DNA of 64,000 bases. It comes from Candidatus Stackebrandtia faecavium. Lineage in GTDB: Bacteria; Actinomycetota; Actinomycetes; Mycobacteriales; Micromonosporaceae. Positions 39,555-49,618 of the stretch are shown in pieces (the stretch's first letter is position 1; each line of letters begins with the position of its first letter). Location: contig DXIM01000062.1 in assembly GCA_019112895.1 (NCBI GenBank), forward strand, positions 54,344 through 118,343. The letters are read 5' to 3'. The translations under genes and the position numbers were made by a program. The notes beneath the pieces are model-generated. The model saw nothing but the letters and a program-made list of their open reading frames with translations, searched no databases and was not told where the DNA came from.

Positions 39555-39570
39555 TCGAACTCCTGTTTCA
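39555..39570. promoter_or_regulatory. SOS (LexA) box 1
   Basis: TCGAAC-tcct-GTTTCA, close to the actinobacterial TCGAACnnnnGTTCGA consensus, upstream of lexA. Confidence 0.75.
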
Positions 39571-39575
39571 TTCTT

Positions 39576-39591
39576 TCGAACGCATGGTCTA
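39576..39591. promoter_or_regulatory. SOS (LexA) box 2 candidate
   Basis: TCGAAC-gcat-GGTCTA, 21 bp centre-to-centre from box 1. Confidence 0.5.
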
Positions 39592-39659
39592 GAGTCGGAG
39601 GGGACCGCAGCGTGATCGTTCGCCGCTTGCCGTCGCACCACCAACGAGGAGGAACGCAC

Positions 39660-40340
39660 GTGTCCACATCAGATCCACGTCCACACGTGCAGACCACGGG
39701 AAAGCCCAAATCCACCGCGGGCAACGCCAAGCTCAGCAAGCGTCAAGAAAAAATCTTGGCCTACATCCGAGACTCGGTCGCCCATCGCGGCTACGCCCCC
39801 AGCGTCCGCGAGATCGGGGCAGTCGTCGGTCTCGCCTCGGCGTCCAGCGTTTCGTACCAGCTCAAGCAGCTTCAACTCAAGGGTTTCCTGCGTAAGGACG
39901 CCAACCGGCCGCGAGCTATGGACGTCCGCGCTTCGCGCGCCGATGAGGCCGACAGCCTCCGGCGTCCGCCGCGGTATGTGCCCGTTGTGGGCGAGATCGC
40001 CGCCGGCACGCCGATCCTGGCAGAAGAGCATGTGGAGGAAATGTTCCCGTTGCCGGCCGAGTTCGTCGGCGAAGGCGACGTCTTCCTCCTCAAGGTCAAG
40101 GGCGACTCGATGATCGAAGCAGCCATCACCGACGGCGACTGGGTCGTGGTACGCCAGCAGCCGGAGGCGCACAGCGGCGAGATCGTCGCCGCGATGATCG
40201 GCGACGAGGCCACGATCAAGACCTTCAAGCGTCGCGACGGACGCGTGGAACTGCTCCCAGCGAACCCGGCCTATGACCCGATCCCGGCCGACGACGCCGA
40301 AATCCTCGGTCGCGTCGTTGCCATCATGCGGCGGATCTAG
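39660..40340 (+). CDS. lexA: LexA repressor / SOS autopeptidase
   Basis: [57 protein letters not shown]...[16 protein letters not shown]...[26 protein letters not shown] start. Confidence 0.98.
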   Translation: MSTSDPRPHVQTTGKPKSTAGNAKLSKRQEKILAYIRDSVAHRGYAPSVREIGAVVGLASASSVSYQLKQLQLKGFLRKDANRPRAMDVRASRADEADSLRRPPRYVPVVGEIAAGTPILAEEHVEEMFPLPAEFVGEGDVFLLKVKGDSMIEAAITDGDWVVVRQQPEAHSGEIVAAMIGDEATIKTFKRRDGRVELLPANPAYDPIPADDAEILGRVVAIMRRI

Positions 40341-40349
40341 AACTTCGGG

Positions 40350-41729
40350 TTAGCGAAACGGATCCCGGCCGCCGTAAACGGTGCCGGTTCCGTCGTCGCC
40401 TCGCGGAGGCATGGGGTCGAACAGCCGTCCGCCGGACAGGCCGTCATCGGGCCGAGACCGATGCGGCGGCTCCATACGCTCATCGAACGGCCTCCTCCCT
40501 TCGGGGTCGGGCCGGGCATCGTCGTCGTATGGCCCCGACTCGTATGCCATCTGCCGCGCGGCTTCTTCCTCTTCTTCCTTGCGCATACGCTCTTCGCGTT
40601 CGGCGTCGCGCCGACGGCGGCGCTTACGTGAGCGCACGATGACGATGACGCCCCACAGCGCCAAGAGGCCGCCCAATAGGCCGATCGCCGCGATCGTCAT
40701 AAGAATCCCGTTAGGCCCCAAGACGTCCAGCAGGAAGTCGGTAATGCTTTGGTTCGACCCGGCCGCCTCGTCGTCCTTTTTGTCCTTATCGGACTTTTTG
40801 CTCGCCGCCTTGGCGGGCTCGTAGGTCCATACCTGAGGGGCGAGCCCCTCCTCCTGATTGCCTTCGGAGGCGGTCACGAACTTCTTGCCATCGCTGGTGT
40901 ACGAAATGGCTTCGCCTTGCGGCTCGTCGGGAAGCGGCGTGACCGTCGGCTCCGAATCGCCGTCAAGGGTCCCGGCCACATCGCCGTCGGAGATGTTCCA
41001 TTCATAGGCGTCGGTATAGGTGCGCAGGACGGCCTTCTCCCCGTCTGGCGACACGGCGCCACCGGTGACCATCGTCGAGGGCGCGTCCCCAAGCGGTACT
41101 CCGCCGACTTCTTCGGGGCCGCCCGGGGTTTCCGTCGCATCGATTTTGACGGAACCGACGTTTTCCAAGGCGAGCGGATTATTGATGTCTGTGGCTTGGT
41201 CGAGCTCACCAGACGGCGCGAACAGCAACGATTCGCCCGGACCCTTGGTCGCGAAGATCGGGGTACCGTCGGGCTGCATCAGCAGGGCCTCGGTGTCGTA
41301 AGACTTGCCCTCGGGGTAGGAGAACCGGTAGGTCACGACGTTGCCATCGCTCGAAACCTGGTGAAGCGCGATGTGGGGTCGGTTGCCCTGGTTATCTCCG
41401 GAATCGGCGACCCAGAACGTGCCGTCGGAGTCGACCGCGAGGTCTTCGGGGTCGTACGGGTCGGCCGCCCCGATCAGGTTTTGCGTCTCCTGGCAGGAGT
41501 CATCCAAATGCACCAAGTCGATCTGCGTCTGGTCGCGCGAGCCGTCGGAGATGGCCACGTAACCGTCTTCGGTGGCGGCGATGCCGGACAGTTCCCACAA
41601 CATCTCGCTATTGACGTCGCAGACCTTATCGCCGGGCTTGGGTTCCTCGGCTTGCGCCGGTGTCGCCGTTACCGTGATTCCCAGCGCGGCGAGGGCTACG
41701 ACCGCGGCTGACTTAGATATTTTCCGCAT
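40350..41729 (-). CDS. Secreted/membrane-anchored beta-propeller-like protein with C-terminal TM and cytoplasmic tail
   Basis: Signal peptide MRKISKSAAVVALAALGITVTATPAQAEE; repeated DLAVDSDGTFWVADSGDNQGNRP-type blades; C-terminal TM and charged tail. Confidence 0.75.
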   Translation of the reverse strand: MRKISKSAAVVALAALGITVTATPAQAEEPKPGDKVCDVNSEMLWELSGIAATEDGYVAISDGSRDQTQIDLVHLDDSCQETQNLIGAADPYDPEDLAVDSDGTFWVADSGDNQGNRPHIALHQVSSDGNVVTYRFSYPEGKSYDTEALLMQPDGTPIFATKGPGESLLFAPSGELDQATDINNPLALENVGSVKIDATETPGGPEEVGGVPLGDAPSTMVTGGAVSPDGEKAVLRTYTDAYEWNISDGDVAGTLDGDSEPTVTPLPDEPQGEAISYTSDGKKFVTASEGNQEEGLAPQVWTYEPAKAASKKSDKDKKDDEAAGSNQSITDFLLDVLGPNGILMTIAAIGLLGGLLALWGVIVIVRSRKRRRRRDAEREERMRKEEEEEAARQMAYESGPYDDDARPDPEGRRPFDERMEPPHRSRPDDGLSGGRLFDPMPPRGDDGTGTVYGGRDPFR

Positions 41730-41819
41730 CAAATGACCATGCTGCACTCAGCAAGTCTCGCATTAAATGTCAAGCCGCGTTCTTTCACCATCGTGCTGTA
41801 ACCGTGGGAAAACGAAAGC

Positions 41820-43325
41820 CTACGCAGCGTCGACTGCAAATTCCTCGATCTGCGCGGCGAGGGATTCGTCGACCCGCACACTCATGAACGTGCCATCGCT
41901 GCGGTGGTCGATATCGGCAACCTCGCCACGCTGACGCACCCGATTGACCAGATCGCCGCGCACGTACGGGATGCATACCCGCAGCGCCACCTGCGGCCGC
42001 GGCAAGGACGACTCAATGTGCTCGCGGAGCTTATCGATGCCTTCGCCGGTACGGGCCGACACGAAGATCGCCTCGGGCCATTGACTCCGCAACATCAACA
42101 GTTCGTCAGGGTCCACTGCATCGATCTTGTTGACCACCAACAGTTCCGGCACGCCGCCCGCATCGATCTGCGACAACACCTCCCGAACGGCGCGAGCCTG
42201 GCCGAACGGGTCAACGTGGCTGCCATCCACCACATGCACAACGATGTCGGCGTCAGTGACCTCTTCCAACGTGGAACGGAATGCATCGATCAACTGGTGC
42301 GGCAGATGAGACACGAACCCGACCGTGTCGGACAGCGTGTAATCGCGGCCGTCCGGCGTCTGCGCGCGACGCGTCGTCGGGTCCAGGGTTGCGAACAAGG
42401 CGTCCTCAACCAAGACTCCGGCATTCGTGATCTGGTTCAACAGGGACGACTTTCCGGCGTTGGTGTACCCCGCGATCGCCACCGACGGGACCGAAAATGC
42501 GCGGCGACCGGAACGTTTCGTGTCGCGCACGGTGCGCATCGCAGCCAGGTCGCGACGCAGCCGCGCGATGCGGGCGCGGATCCGGCGTCGGTCGATCTCC
42601 AGTTTCGTCTCACCGGGACCACGCAACCCGACACCACCACCCTGACCACCGGCACGGCCGCCCGCCTGCCGGCTCAGCGTCTGCCCCCAACCACGCAACC
42701 GCGGTACGAGATACTGCAGCTGAGCCAACTCGACCTGCGCCTTACCCTCGCGGCTTTTGGCGTGCTGGGCGAAGATGTCGAGGATCAGCGCCGTACGGTC
42801 GACCACTTTCACTCCCGTTTCGACCTCAAGGTTGCGCAGCTGGCTCGGGGTCAGTTCACCATCGCAAATGATCGTGTCCGCTCCCGACTCCACGACCACA
42901 TCGCGCAGGTGCGAAACCTTGCCGTGGCCGACGTAAGTAGCCGCGTCCGGGGCGCTGCGGCGCTGCGTCACGCCGTCGCAGACTTGGGATCCCGCGGTCT
43001 CGGCCAAGGCTGCCAATTCCGCCATCGAATTATCGGCATCGCTTTGGCTGCCTCTGGTCCACACGCCGACCAAAACCACCTTCTCCAGGCGAAGCTGGCG
43101 GTTTTCGACCTCAATGACGTCTTCGAGCTCCGTCGACAAACCGACAACGCGGCGAAGGGCCTGCCGCTCAGCCAGCTCGTAATGCCCGGTACCCGCGGTG
43201 TTGTTGTCAAAGTTCTCCATTAAGTCAACAATGACACGTTCGCGCAGGAATTGCATCGCCATAAACGCGGCACCGAACCCGCCGGATGGAGGGGGTGGAG
43301 TAATTCCCGTTTCGTGCTGATGCAA
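41820..43325 (-). CDS. hflX: GTPase HflX
   Basis: GPGETKLEIDRRRIRARIARLRRDL...VAIAGYTNAGKSSLLNQIT...DPTTRRAQTPDGRDYTLSDTVGFVSHLPHQLIDAFRSTLEE; start uncertain (Met at 43220 also possible). Confidence 0.96.
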   Translation of the reverse strand: MHQHETGITPPPPSGGFGAAFMAMQFLRERVIVDLMENFDNNTAGTGHYELAERQALRRVVGLSTELEDVIEVENRQLRLEKVVLVGVWTRGSQSDADNSMAELAALAETAGSQVCDGVTQRRSAPDAATYVGHGKVSHLRDVVVESGADTIICDGELTPSQLRNLEVETGVKVVDRTALILDIFAQHAKSREGKAQVELAQLQYLVPRLRGWGQTLSRQAGGRAGGQGGGVGLRGPGETKLEIDRRRIRARIARLRRDLAAMRTVRDTKRSGRRAFSVPSVAIAGYTNAGKSSLLNQITNAGVLVEDALFATLDPTTRRAQTPDGRDYTLSDTVGFVSHLPHQLIDAFRSTLEEVTDADIVVHVVDGSHVDPFGQARAVREVLSQIDAGGVPELLVVNKIDAVDPDELLMLRSQWPEAIFVSARTGEGIDKLREHIESSLPRPQVALRVCIPYVRGDLVNRVRQRGEVADIDHRSDGTFMSVRVDESLAAQIEEFAVDAA

Positions 43326-43372
43326 TCTTTAAACGAGCGAGTCAATAAGTCCCAAAGTGAGGTGTCACGGGT

Positions 43373-44770
43373 ATGTCCGTTGCGAAGCTGCCCAGCGCAG
43401 GTTTTTCCATCACCGTGCGGTTGTCGTTGACCGCGGACGCCGGGGCCGTCGGTCGGCTGACCACTGCCGTGGGGCAGGCCGGCGCGATCGTTACCGCTTT
43501 GGACGTGGTGTCTTCCGACCACAAGCGGGTTGTGGTCGACTTGACCTGCGACACAGCCGACTCCGCCCATGCGCAGGAAGTCACCGCCTCCTTGTCGGAG
43601 GCCCCAGGCATCACCGTCCGTAAGGTTTCCGACCGCACGTTTTTGCTACACCTCGGCGGAAAGATCGAGGTCAGTTCGAAGGTCTCGCTGCGCAACCGTG
43701 ACGAACTGTCGATGGCGTACACGCCGGGCGTGGCTCGCGTGTGCCGTGCTATCGCAGAGAACCCGGAGGACGCTCGCCGCCTCACCATTAAACGCAACAC
43801 GATCGCGGTAGTGACCGACGGGACCGCCGTTCTCGGGCTGGGCAACATCGGCCCCTCCGCCGCGCTGCCGGTGATGGAAGGTAAGGCAGCCCTATTCAAG
43901 AAGTTCGCCGGAGTGGACGCCTGGCCGGTCTGTTTGGACACGCAGGATTCCGACGAGATCGTCGACATCGTCGCCGCAATGGCGCCCGCTTACGGCGGGA
44001 TCAACCTCGAAGACATCGCGGCACCCCGGTGTTTCGAGATCGAGGCTCGGCTGAGGGAGCGCCTCAACATCCCTGTGTTCCACGACGACCAGCACGGCAC
44101 CGCGATCGTCGTCAACGCCGCGCTCACCAACGCGCTCCGCGTGGTCGACAAACGAATCGAGGATGTGCGGGTCACCGTGTCGGGCGCAGGCGCGGCCGGC
44201 ACCGCGATCATCAATCTCCTCTTGAAGTCCGGTGTGGGCGACGTGGTTGTCTGCGACCGCGACGGCGCCCTGCATCGCGGTAGCGCCAACCTCACCCCAC
44301 AGTGGCAGAAGCTTGTGGACTGCACCAACCGTGACAGCGCCAGCGGCACTCTGTCAGATGTCGTGGCAGGCTCGGATGTCTTCATCGGAGTGAGCGCGCC
44401 GAACGTGCTCACTGGCGAAGACGTCAAAAGCATGGCCAAGGACCCGATCGTGTTCGCGCTGGCTAACCCCGATCCGGAGATCGACCCGCGCGAAGCTGCC
44501 GAGCACGCCGCCATCGTCGCCACCGGCAGGTCCGACCGCCCGAACCAGATCAACAATGTGCTCGCGTTCCCTGGCGTTTTCCGCGGAATGCTGGACGCGC
44601 AAGCGGAAAGCTGGAGCGACGATGCGGCACTCGCGGCCTCCGTGGCAATCGCCGATGTCGTCGGGGCCGAAGAGGTCAATCCGTCCTACATCATCCCCAG
44701 CGTCTTCGACAACCATGTCGCCCCCGCTGTGGCGCAGGCGGTCAAGGACGCCTTGCGGCCCGAAGGCTAA
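43373..44770 (+). CDS. NAD(P)-dependent malic enzyme with N-terminal ACT-like domain
   Basis: DELSMAYTPGVARVCRAI...AVVTDGTAVLGLGNIGPSAALPVMEGKAALFKKFAGVDAWPVCLD...VFHDDQHGTAIVV. Confidence 0.96.
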   Translation: MSVAKLPSAGFSITVRLSLTADAGAVGRLTTAVGQAGAIVTALDVVSSDHKRVVVDLTCDTADSAHAQEVTASLSEAPGITVRKVSDRTFLLHLGGKIEVSSKVSLRNRDELSMAYTPGVARVCRAIAENPEDARRLTIKRNTIAVVTDGTAVLGLGNIGPSAALPVMEGKAALFKKFAGVDAWPVCLDTQDSDEIVDIVAAMAPAYGGINLEDIAAPRCFEIEARLRERLNIPVFHDDQHGTAIVVNAALTNALRVVDKRIEDVRVTVSGAGAAGTAIINLLLKSGVGDVVVCDRDGALHRGSANLTPQWQKLVDCTNRDSASGTLSDVVAGSDVFIGVSAPNVLTGEDVKSMAKDPIVFALANPDPEIDPREAAEHAAIVATGRSDRPNQINNVLAFPGVFRGMLDAQAESWSDDAALAASVAIADVVGAEEVNPSYIIPSVFDNHVAPAVAQAVKDALRPEG

Positions 44771-44800
44771 AGCCGCACGCGCCGGCGGCACCCCGCGGGG

Positions 44801-45595
44801 TCACACCAATACGGTGGTGCCTTCGGCGACGATGACTGCCTGACCACGGAGAAGAATCGTGTCGGGTGTGACGGTGACGGTCAGGCGTCCACCTGGCACC
44901 TCGACGACACATTCGCCCTGGTTTCCCACGACGACCGCGGCGGCCGCGCACGCGCCCGTCCCGCACGACAGTGTTTCGCCGACCCCTCGTTCATGGACGC
45001 GCATGCGGATCCCCTCTGGCGTGGGTTCGATGAACTCCACATTCACTCCGTCAGGGAAGCGCTCGTGGTCGACGCGCGGCGCCTCGGTCAGATCGAGCGT
45101 GTCGATATCGTCAACCCGGCACACGAGATGTGGGTTCGGCATGTAGGCGCGTTTCCCGGAGTATGCGCGGCCGGCGGCAAGCACGGCGGTAGCGTCCCCG
45201 TCCAGCCGCACCGGCCCCATGTCGACCTGGTATTCACCGTCGACACGCGTCACCGTCTTGACGCCTGCGCGCGTGGCGATCGCGACCGAGTCGGCTTTTT
45301 CCAAGCCCGCTTCCCGAAGTGCTTGCGCATACACGCGCACACCATTGCCGCACATCTCGGCGATGCTGCCGTCGGCGTTGTAGTAGTCCATGAACCATTC
45401 GGCGTCGGCCGCCATACCGGCGGCGTCGGGATGACGGCTCGCGCGCACGATCCGCAGCAAGCCATCGCCTCCGATACCTCTACGCCGGTCGCACAGAGCT
45501 GCTATCTGCGCCGACGTCAACGGCTCGGCGTTATCCGGGTCGCTGACGATGACGAAGTCGTTTCCGGTGCCGTGTCCCTTCGAGAATCGAATCAC
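44801..45595 (-). CDS. dapF: Diaminopimelate epimerase
   Basis: FSKGHGTGNDFVIV...RRGIGGDGLLRI...YYNADGSIAEMCGNGVRVYA...MRVHERGVGETLSCGTGACAAA. Confidence 0.97.
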   Translation of the reverse strand: MIRFSKGHGTGNDFVIVSDPDNAEPLTSAQIAALCDRRRGIGGDGLLRIVRASRHPDAAGMAADAEWFMDYYNADGSIAEMCGNGVRVYAQALREAGLEKADSVAIATRAGVKTVTRVDGEYQVDMGPVRLDGDATAVLAAGRAYSGKRAYMPNPHLVCRVDDIDTLDLTEAPRVDHERFPDGVNVEFIEPTPEGIRMRVHERGVGETLSCGTGACAAAAVVVGNQGECVVEVPGGRLTVTVTPDTILLRGQAVIVAEGTTVLV

Positions 45596-45717
45596 GGATC
45601 AATCATGCCTGTGGAAGCTGCGTCACATGAACGCTGTCGGAGGATTGCGCGCAACTGAAGCGAGTTACCGGCCGCCCGCTCGCGCGCTAGCTTCGCGACG
45701 GCATTACCTTTGTCGAC

Positions 45718-46839
45718 GTGAGCCATGACGATAATCCTCTAGCCGACATGAAGGTGCCGTTCCCGGACGCGTCGTTTTCGATCGACGCCGAGGGCCGTCT
45801 CCAAAAAGCACTTGTAGAAGGGACTGGCCTGGGGCAACTGGACAAAATTGTCTCTTGGTCGGCGAAGGTGCAGCAAACCGATCGACCGTCGCCTTTTCGT
45901 AACGTCATGGGTCTGGCCGTCACGGCCAAACACGATGGGAACTTCGCTGCCGGTGAAGACGCCTCCCACGATCACGACCCAAACCAGCTGTTGACGCAGC
46001 TGGCCCAGCAGGCCAAGGTCCCGCTCGAATTCGTCGACGCTGGGCAGTGCGTCGCTGCCGAGCATGAACCGGCGCTTGAGCACGACGCATACATCGACAT
46101 CCTTGAACGTGGACGGCAGGCCGCCGACCGTTGCATCGACTCCGGCGCCGACCTCTTGATCCTGGGCGGAATGGGACCCGGAACGACGACGGCGGCGATC
46201 GCGGTCACCGCTCACCTGACCCGTACGCCGTTCGTCGACTTGTCACCCAGGATCTACCGGCCCAACGGCGTCATCGACGACTACATCTGGATGCGCCGTA
46301 CTGCCGCGATCCGCGATGCGATGGCGCGCGCGAAGGGGCCGAAGCGCAATGCAGCGGAGACGATGACTCACTTCGGCGGCCCGGCGATCACGATGGCCGC
46401 GGCGATCATCGTTGCGGCTGGCGCGCGGCGCACGCCGATCCTGATCGACGGGCCCGTTGGACACGCCGCCGCGCTCACGTCGCGCGACTTCTCGCTAGGC
46501 GCACCGAAATGGTGCTACGCGCCCGACCGGATCCCCCACCCTGTCGTGAAAAAGGCCGCTGGTCAGGCGGGAATGATCGAACCGATCGGTCCAGGACTCG
46601 ACATCGGGGAAGGCTGCGCGAGCATGCATTCGTTCCCTGGGCTACAGAGTGCGTTGCGACTGGTCAACGAGCTTCCCTACCTGCCCGACGAACCGGAAAC
46701 ATCCGCTGACGTTGCAGAATCCAACGAACCGGAAGCCATCGAGGAACCGGGGCAGGCCGACGAACACGGCGAGGGTGTGTCGCCGGACCCGCAGGCGACA
46801 ACGACTGACGGCTCCGAGGACACACCCGAGGCGAATTAG
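45718..46839 (+). CDS. cobT: Nicotinate-nucleotide--dimethylbenzimidazole phosphoribosyltransferase
   Basis: VMGLAVTAKHDG...LLILGGMGPGTTTAAIAVTAHL...GGPAITMAAAIIVAAGARRTPILIDGPVGHAAAL; GTG start. Confidence 0.9.
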   Translation: MSHDDNPLADMKVPFPDASFSIDAEGRLQKALVEGTGLGQLDKIVSWSAKVQQTDRPSPFRNVMGLAVTAKHDGNFAAGEDASHDHDPNQLLTQLAQQAKVPLEFVDAGQCVAAEHEPALEHDAYIDILERGRQAADRCIDSGADLLILGGMGPGTTTAAIAVTAHLTRTPFVDLSPRIYRPNGVIDDYIWMRRTAAIRDAMARAKGPKRNAAETMTHFGGPAITMAAAIIVAAGARRTPILIDGPVGHAAALTSRDFSLGAPKWCYAPDRIPHPVVKKAAGQAGMIEPIGPGLDIGEGCASMHSFPGLQSALRLVNELPYLPDEPETSADVAESNEPEAIEEPGQADEHGEGVSPDPQATTTDGSEDTPEAN

Positions 46840-46846
46840 GACCGGG

Positions 46847-47965
46847 CTAGCGTGTCCCGATGAACGGAGGTTTGACGACCTCCACCGGGACACGGCGGCC
46901 GCGTACGTCGATGTGAAGCTGTGCTCCCAGTTCGATCCCGGCGGACGTATTCAAAAGCGCCAACGCGATACCGACTTTTTTCGTCGGCGAGTACGTGCCG
47001 CTAGTGGTGGTCCCGATCGCATCGTCGCCGTTGTAGACGGTCATTTCGGCTCGCGGGATTCCGCGGCCGGTGACCTCCAAGCCATAAATCCGGTGTGCGG
47101 GGCCTTGTTCTTTCTCCTTCGTCAGGGCTTCCTTGCCCCAAAAACGTTCCTTCTTCCAGCCCACAGCCCAACTTGATTTCGCCTGGACGGGAGTGATGCT
47201 GCGGGACAGTTCGTGGCCGTGCAGCGACAGACCCGCCTCCAGGCGCAGCGTGTCACGAGCTCCCAAACCCGCGGGCTGGATTGAGGCATCCTCCCCCGCG
47301 GCCATCAAGGCGTCCCACACGGCGACGGCGTGAGTGCTCGGGATGACAAGCTCGTAGCCGTGCTCGCCGGTGTATCCGGTACGGCACACCACGATCCGAC
47401 AGGTGTCACCGTCAGAGCCGGCGAACTCGGTTTCCTCGAAGGACATGAAGCCGCTCGCGCGCGGCAGCCCGGCGGCGTCCAACACCTCGGCCGATTTCGG
47501 GCCCTGCACGGCCAGCACTGCGTAGTCACGGTGACAGTCGGTGACCGCGATATCTGGGCCGGCAACCTCGGCCAGGCGGCGAGCGACCTCGGCGTTGTTG
47601 GCCGCGTTAGGGACGAGGAATACGCGGTCATCACCGTAGAGATAGGCGATCATGTCGTCGACGACGCCCCCAGATTCGTCGCAACACATGGTGTATTGCG
47701 CCTTCGACGGCTCAATCTTGCGGAGATCGTTGCTGAGGCAATCATTGACGAAAGCGGCCGCACCTGGGCCGACGACATCGATCTTGCCCAGGTGGGAAAC
47801 GTCGAAAATGCCGACACCGGTACGCACGGCGGTGTGTTCGGCGACGACGCCCGCATTGGCGTATTCGAGCGGCATGTTCCAGCCGCCGAACTCGGCAAAC
47901 TTCGCGCCGAGTTCCTCGTGACGCTGATGCAACGGAGAGTACAGAGATGTACGCGACTGTGTCAT
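46847..47965 (-). CDS. gcvT: Glycine cleavage system aminomethyltransferase
   Basis: TSLYSPLHQRHEELGAKFAEFGGWNMPLEYANAGVVAEHTAVRTGVGIFDVSHLGKIDVVGPGAAAFVN...RDTLRLEAGLSLHGHEL. Confidence 0.96.
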   Translation of the reverse strand: MTQSRTSLYSPLHQRHEELGAKFAEFGGWNMPLEYANAGVVAEHTAVRTGVGIFDVSHLGKIDVVGPGAAAFVNDCLSNDLRKIEPSKAQYTMCCDESGGVVDDMIAYLYGDDRVFLVPNAANNAEVARRLAEVAGPDIAVTDCHRDYAVLAVQGPKSAEVLDAAGLPRASGFMSFEETEFAGSDGDTCRIVVCRTGYTGEHGYELVIPSTHAVAVWDALMAAGEDASIQPAGLGARDTLRLEAGLSLHGHELSRSITPVQAKSSWAVGWKKERFWGKEALTKEKEQGPAHRIYGLEVTGRGIPRAEMTVYNGDDAIGTTTSGTYSPTKKVGIALALLNTSAGIELGAQLHIDVRGRRVPVEVVKPPFIGTR

Positions 47966-48070
47966 GGTCCGCAACCTACCCGGTTGCGCTCCTGCGCGTA
48001 CGATCGGCTGGTCCGATTCGAGGGCGCGGTCAGCTTCGCCACCCTCGCTCATTCATTGATGGGAGTTTGT

Positions 48071-49531
48071 GTGCCAACACTCGCGTTGTCTTCCGCCGAT
48101 CCAAGCACGATAGAAACCGACGTCCTTGTGGTCGGCCTTTATAAGGATGAAAACGGACCGGCTTTGGCGGAAGGGGCTGCGGCCGTCGAGTCCGCATTCG
48201 AAGGGTTCACCGACAGCCTTAAAACCTTGGGCGCGACAGGTGCGCCGGGAACTGTGACGACCCTACCTTCCTTCGGCCACGTGTCCGCGCCGCTCATCGT
48301 TGCCGTCGGTCTCGGCAAGCGCGCCGACGGCCCGAGCACCGAGACCGTGCGTCGCGCAGCCGGTGCGGCGGCCCGCGCCAGCGCCGGCAAGTCGACGATG
48401 ACGTTCGCGATCGACGCCGACAGCGAAGCCTTGGGCCTGGGTGCTTTGCTCGGCGCCTATAAGTTCGACGGCTACAAGACCACACCCGCGTCGGAACGCA
48501 AGAAGCCCGTCGAGACGGTCACCTTGTTGGACGAAACGGCTAACGTCAAGCGGATTCATGGCCTGGCATCCGCCGTGTCGACTACCCGCGACTGGGTCAA
48601 CACTCCCGCCAACATGCTCCGCCCGCCGCAGTTCGCCGACCAAGTGTCGGCTGCCGCCACCGAGGCCGGCCTCGAGGTGGAGGTTCTGGACGAGACCGCG
48701 CTTGAAGCCGGTGGCTACGGCGGGATCCTTGCGGTCGGCATGGGTTCTGCGGCGAAACCTCGCCTGGTCCGCGTCGCCTACCGCGGCAAAGGGGCTACGA
48801 AACACGTCGCGCTTGTCGGTAAAGGCATCACATTCGACACCGGCGGTATCTCGATCAAACCGTCGTCGGGTATGTGGGACATGAAGACCGATATGGGTGG
48901 CGCCGCCGCCGTCGCCGGCACGATGCTGGCTGTCGCCGCGTTGGCCCCGGCCGTCAATGTCACCGCCTACATCCCCATGGCCGAGAACATGCCGTCAAGC
49001 ACCGCCTACCGCCCCGGCGACGTCGTGACCGCTTACGGCGGCAAGACCATCGAGGTCCTCAACACGGACGCCGAAGGACGCATGGTTTTGTGCGACGCGC
49101 TGACCCGCGCCGCCGAAGACAAGCCGGACGTCATCTACGACACCGCGACCCTGACGGGTGGTCAGGTCGTCGGTCTCGGTAAACGCACCGCCGGTGTCAT
49201 GGGCACCGACGAGGAGTGCACCCGTGTCAAGAAAGTCGGTGAGGAAGTCGGCGAGCTGGCTTGGCCGATGCCCATGCCGGAAGAGATCCGCAAGACGATG
49301 GAGTCGAGCATCGCCGACGTCTCGCAGACTGCGGCCAACATGGAACGTTCCGGACACATGCTTCAGGGCGGCATCTTCCTGTCGCACTTCGTGCCCGAGG
49401 ACATGCCGTGGGCGCACATCGACATCGCCGGCCCGTCGCAGCACTCGGGCGAACCGTACGGCTACATCGTGAAGGGCGCCACCGGGGTCCCGGTCCGGAC
49501 TCTCGTGGGCCTCATCGAGTCGCACGCCTAA
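48071..49531 (+). CDS. pepA: Leucyl aminopeptidase (M17)
   Basis: VALVGKGITFDTGGISIKPSSGMWDMKTDMGGAAAVAG...NTDAEGRMVLCDAL; GTG start after ggga. Confidence 0.97.
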   Translation: MPTLALSSADPSTIETDVLVVGLYKDENGPALAEGAAAVESAFEGFTDSLKTLGATGAPGTVTTLPSFGHVSAPLIVAVGLGKRADGPSTETVRRAAGAAARASAGKSTMTFAIDADSEALGLGALLGAYKFDGYKTTPASERKKPVETVTLLDETANVKRIHGLASAVSTTRDWVNTPANMLRPPQFADQVSAAATEAGLEVEVLDETALEAGGYGGILAVGMGSAAKPRLVRVAYRGKGATKHVALVGKGITFDTGGISIKPSSGMWDMKTDMGGAAAVAGTMLAVAALAPAVNVTAYIPMAENMPSSTAYRPGDVVTAYGGKTIEVLNTDAEGRMVLCDALTRAAEDKPDVIYDTATLTGGQVVGLGKRTAGVMGTDEECTRVKKVGEEVGELAWPMPMPEEIRKTMESSIADVSQTAANMERSGHMLQGGIFLSHFVPEDMPWAHIDIAGPSQHSGEPYGYIVKGATGVPVRTLVGLIESHA

Positions 49532-49540
49532 ACGTCGGGC

Positions 49541-49583
49541 GAAGGCGCGGCGGCCCGTGCCCGTAAGGCACCGCCGCGCCTTC
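49541..49583. terminator. Terminator candidate after pepA
   Basis: gaaggcgcggcgg...ccgccgcgccttc: perfect 13-bp stem with 17-nt loop. Confidence 0.7.
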
Positions 49584-49618
49584 CAGCATCCACAAATCCA
49601 AGCCGTTACTGTCAATTT

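Noticed and set aside
41904-43223. 439-aa plus-strand ORF
   Set aside because: Antisense to hflX, whose motifs are unmistakable; shadow ORF.
44789-44802. accccgcggggt palindrome between the malic enzyme gene and dapF
   Set aside because: Only 6-bp arms and no flanking U-tract; expected often by chance in GC-rich DNA.
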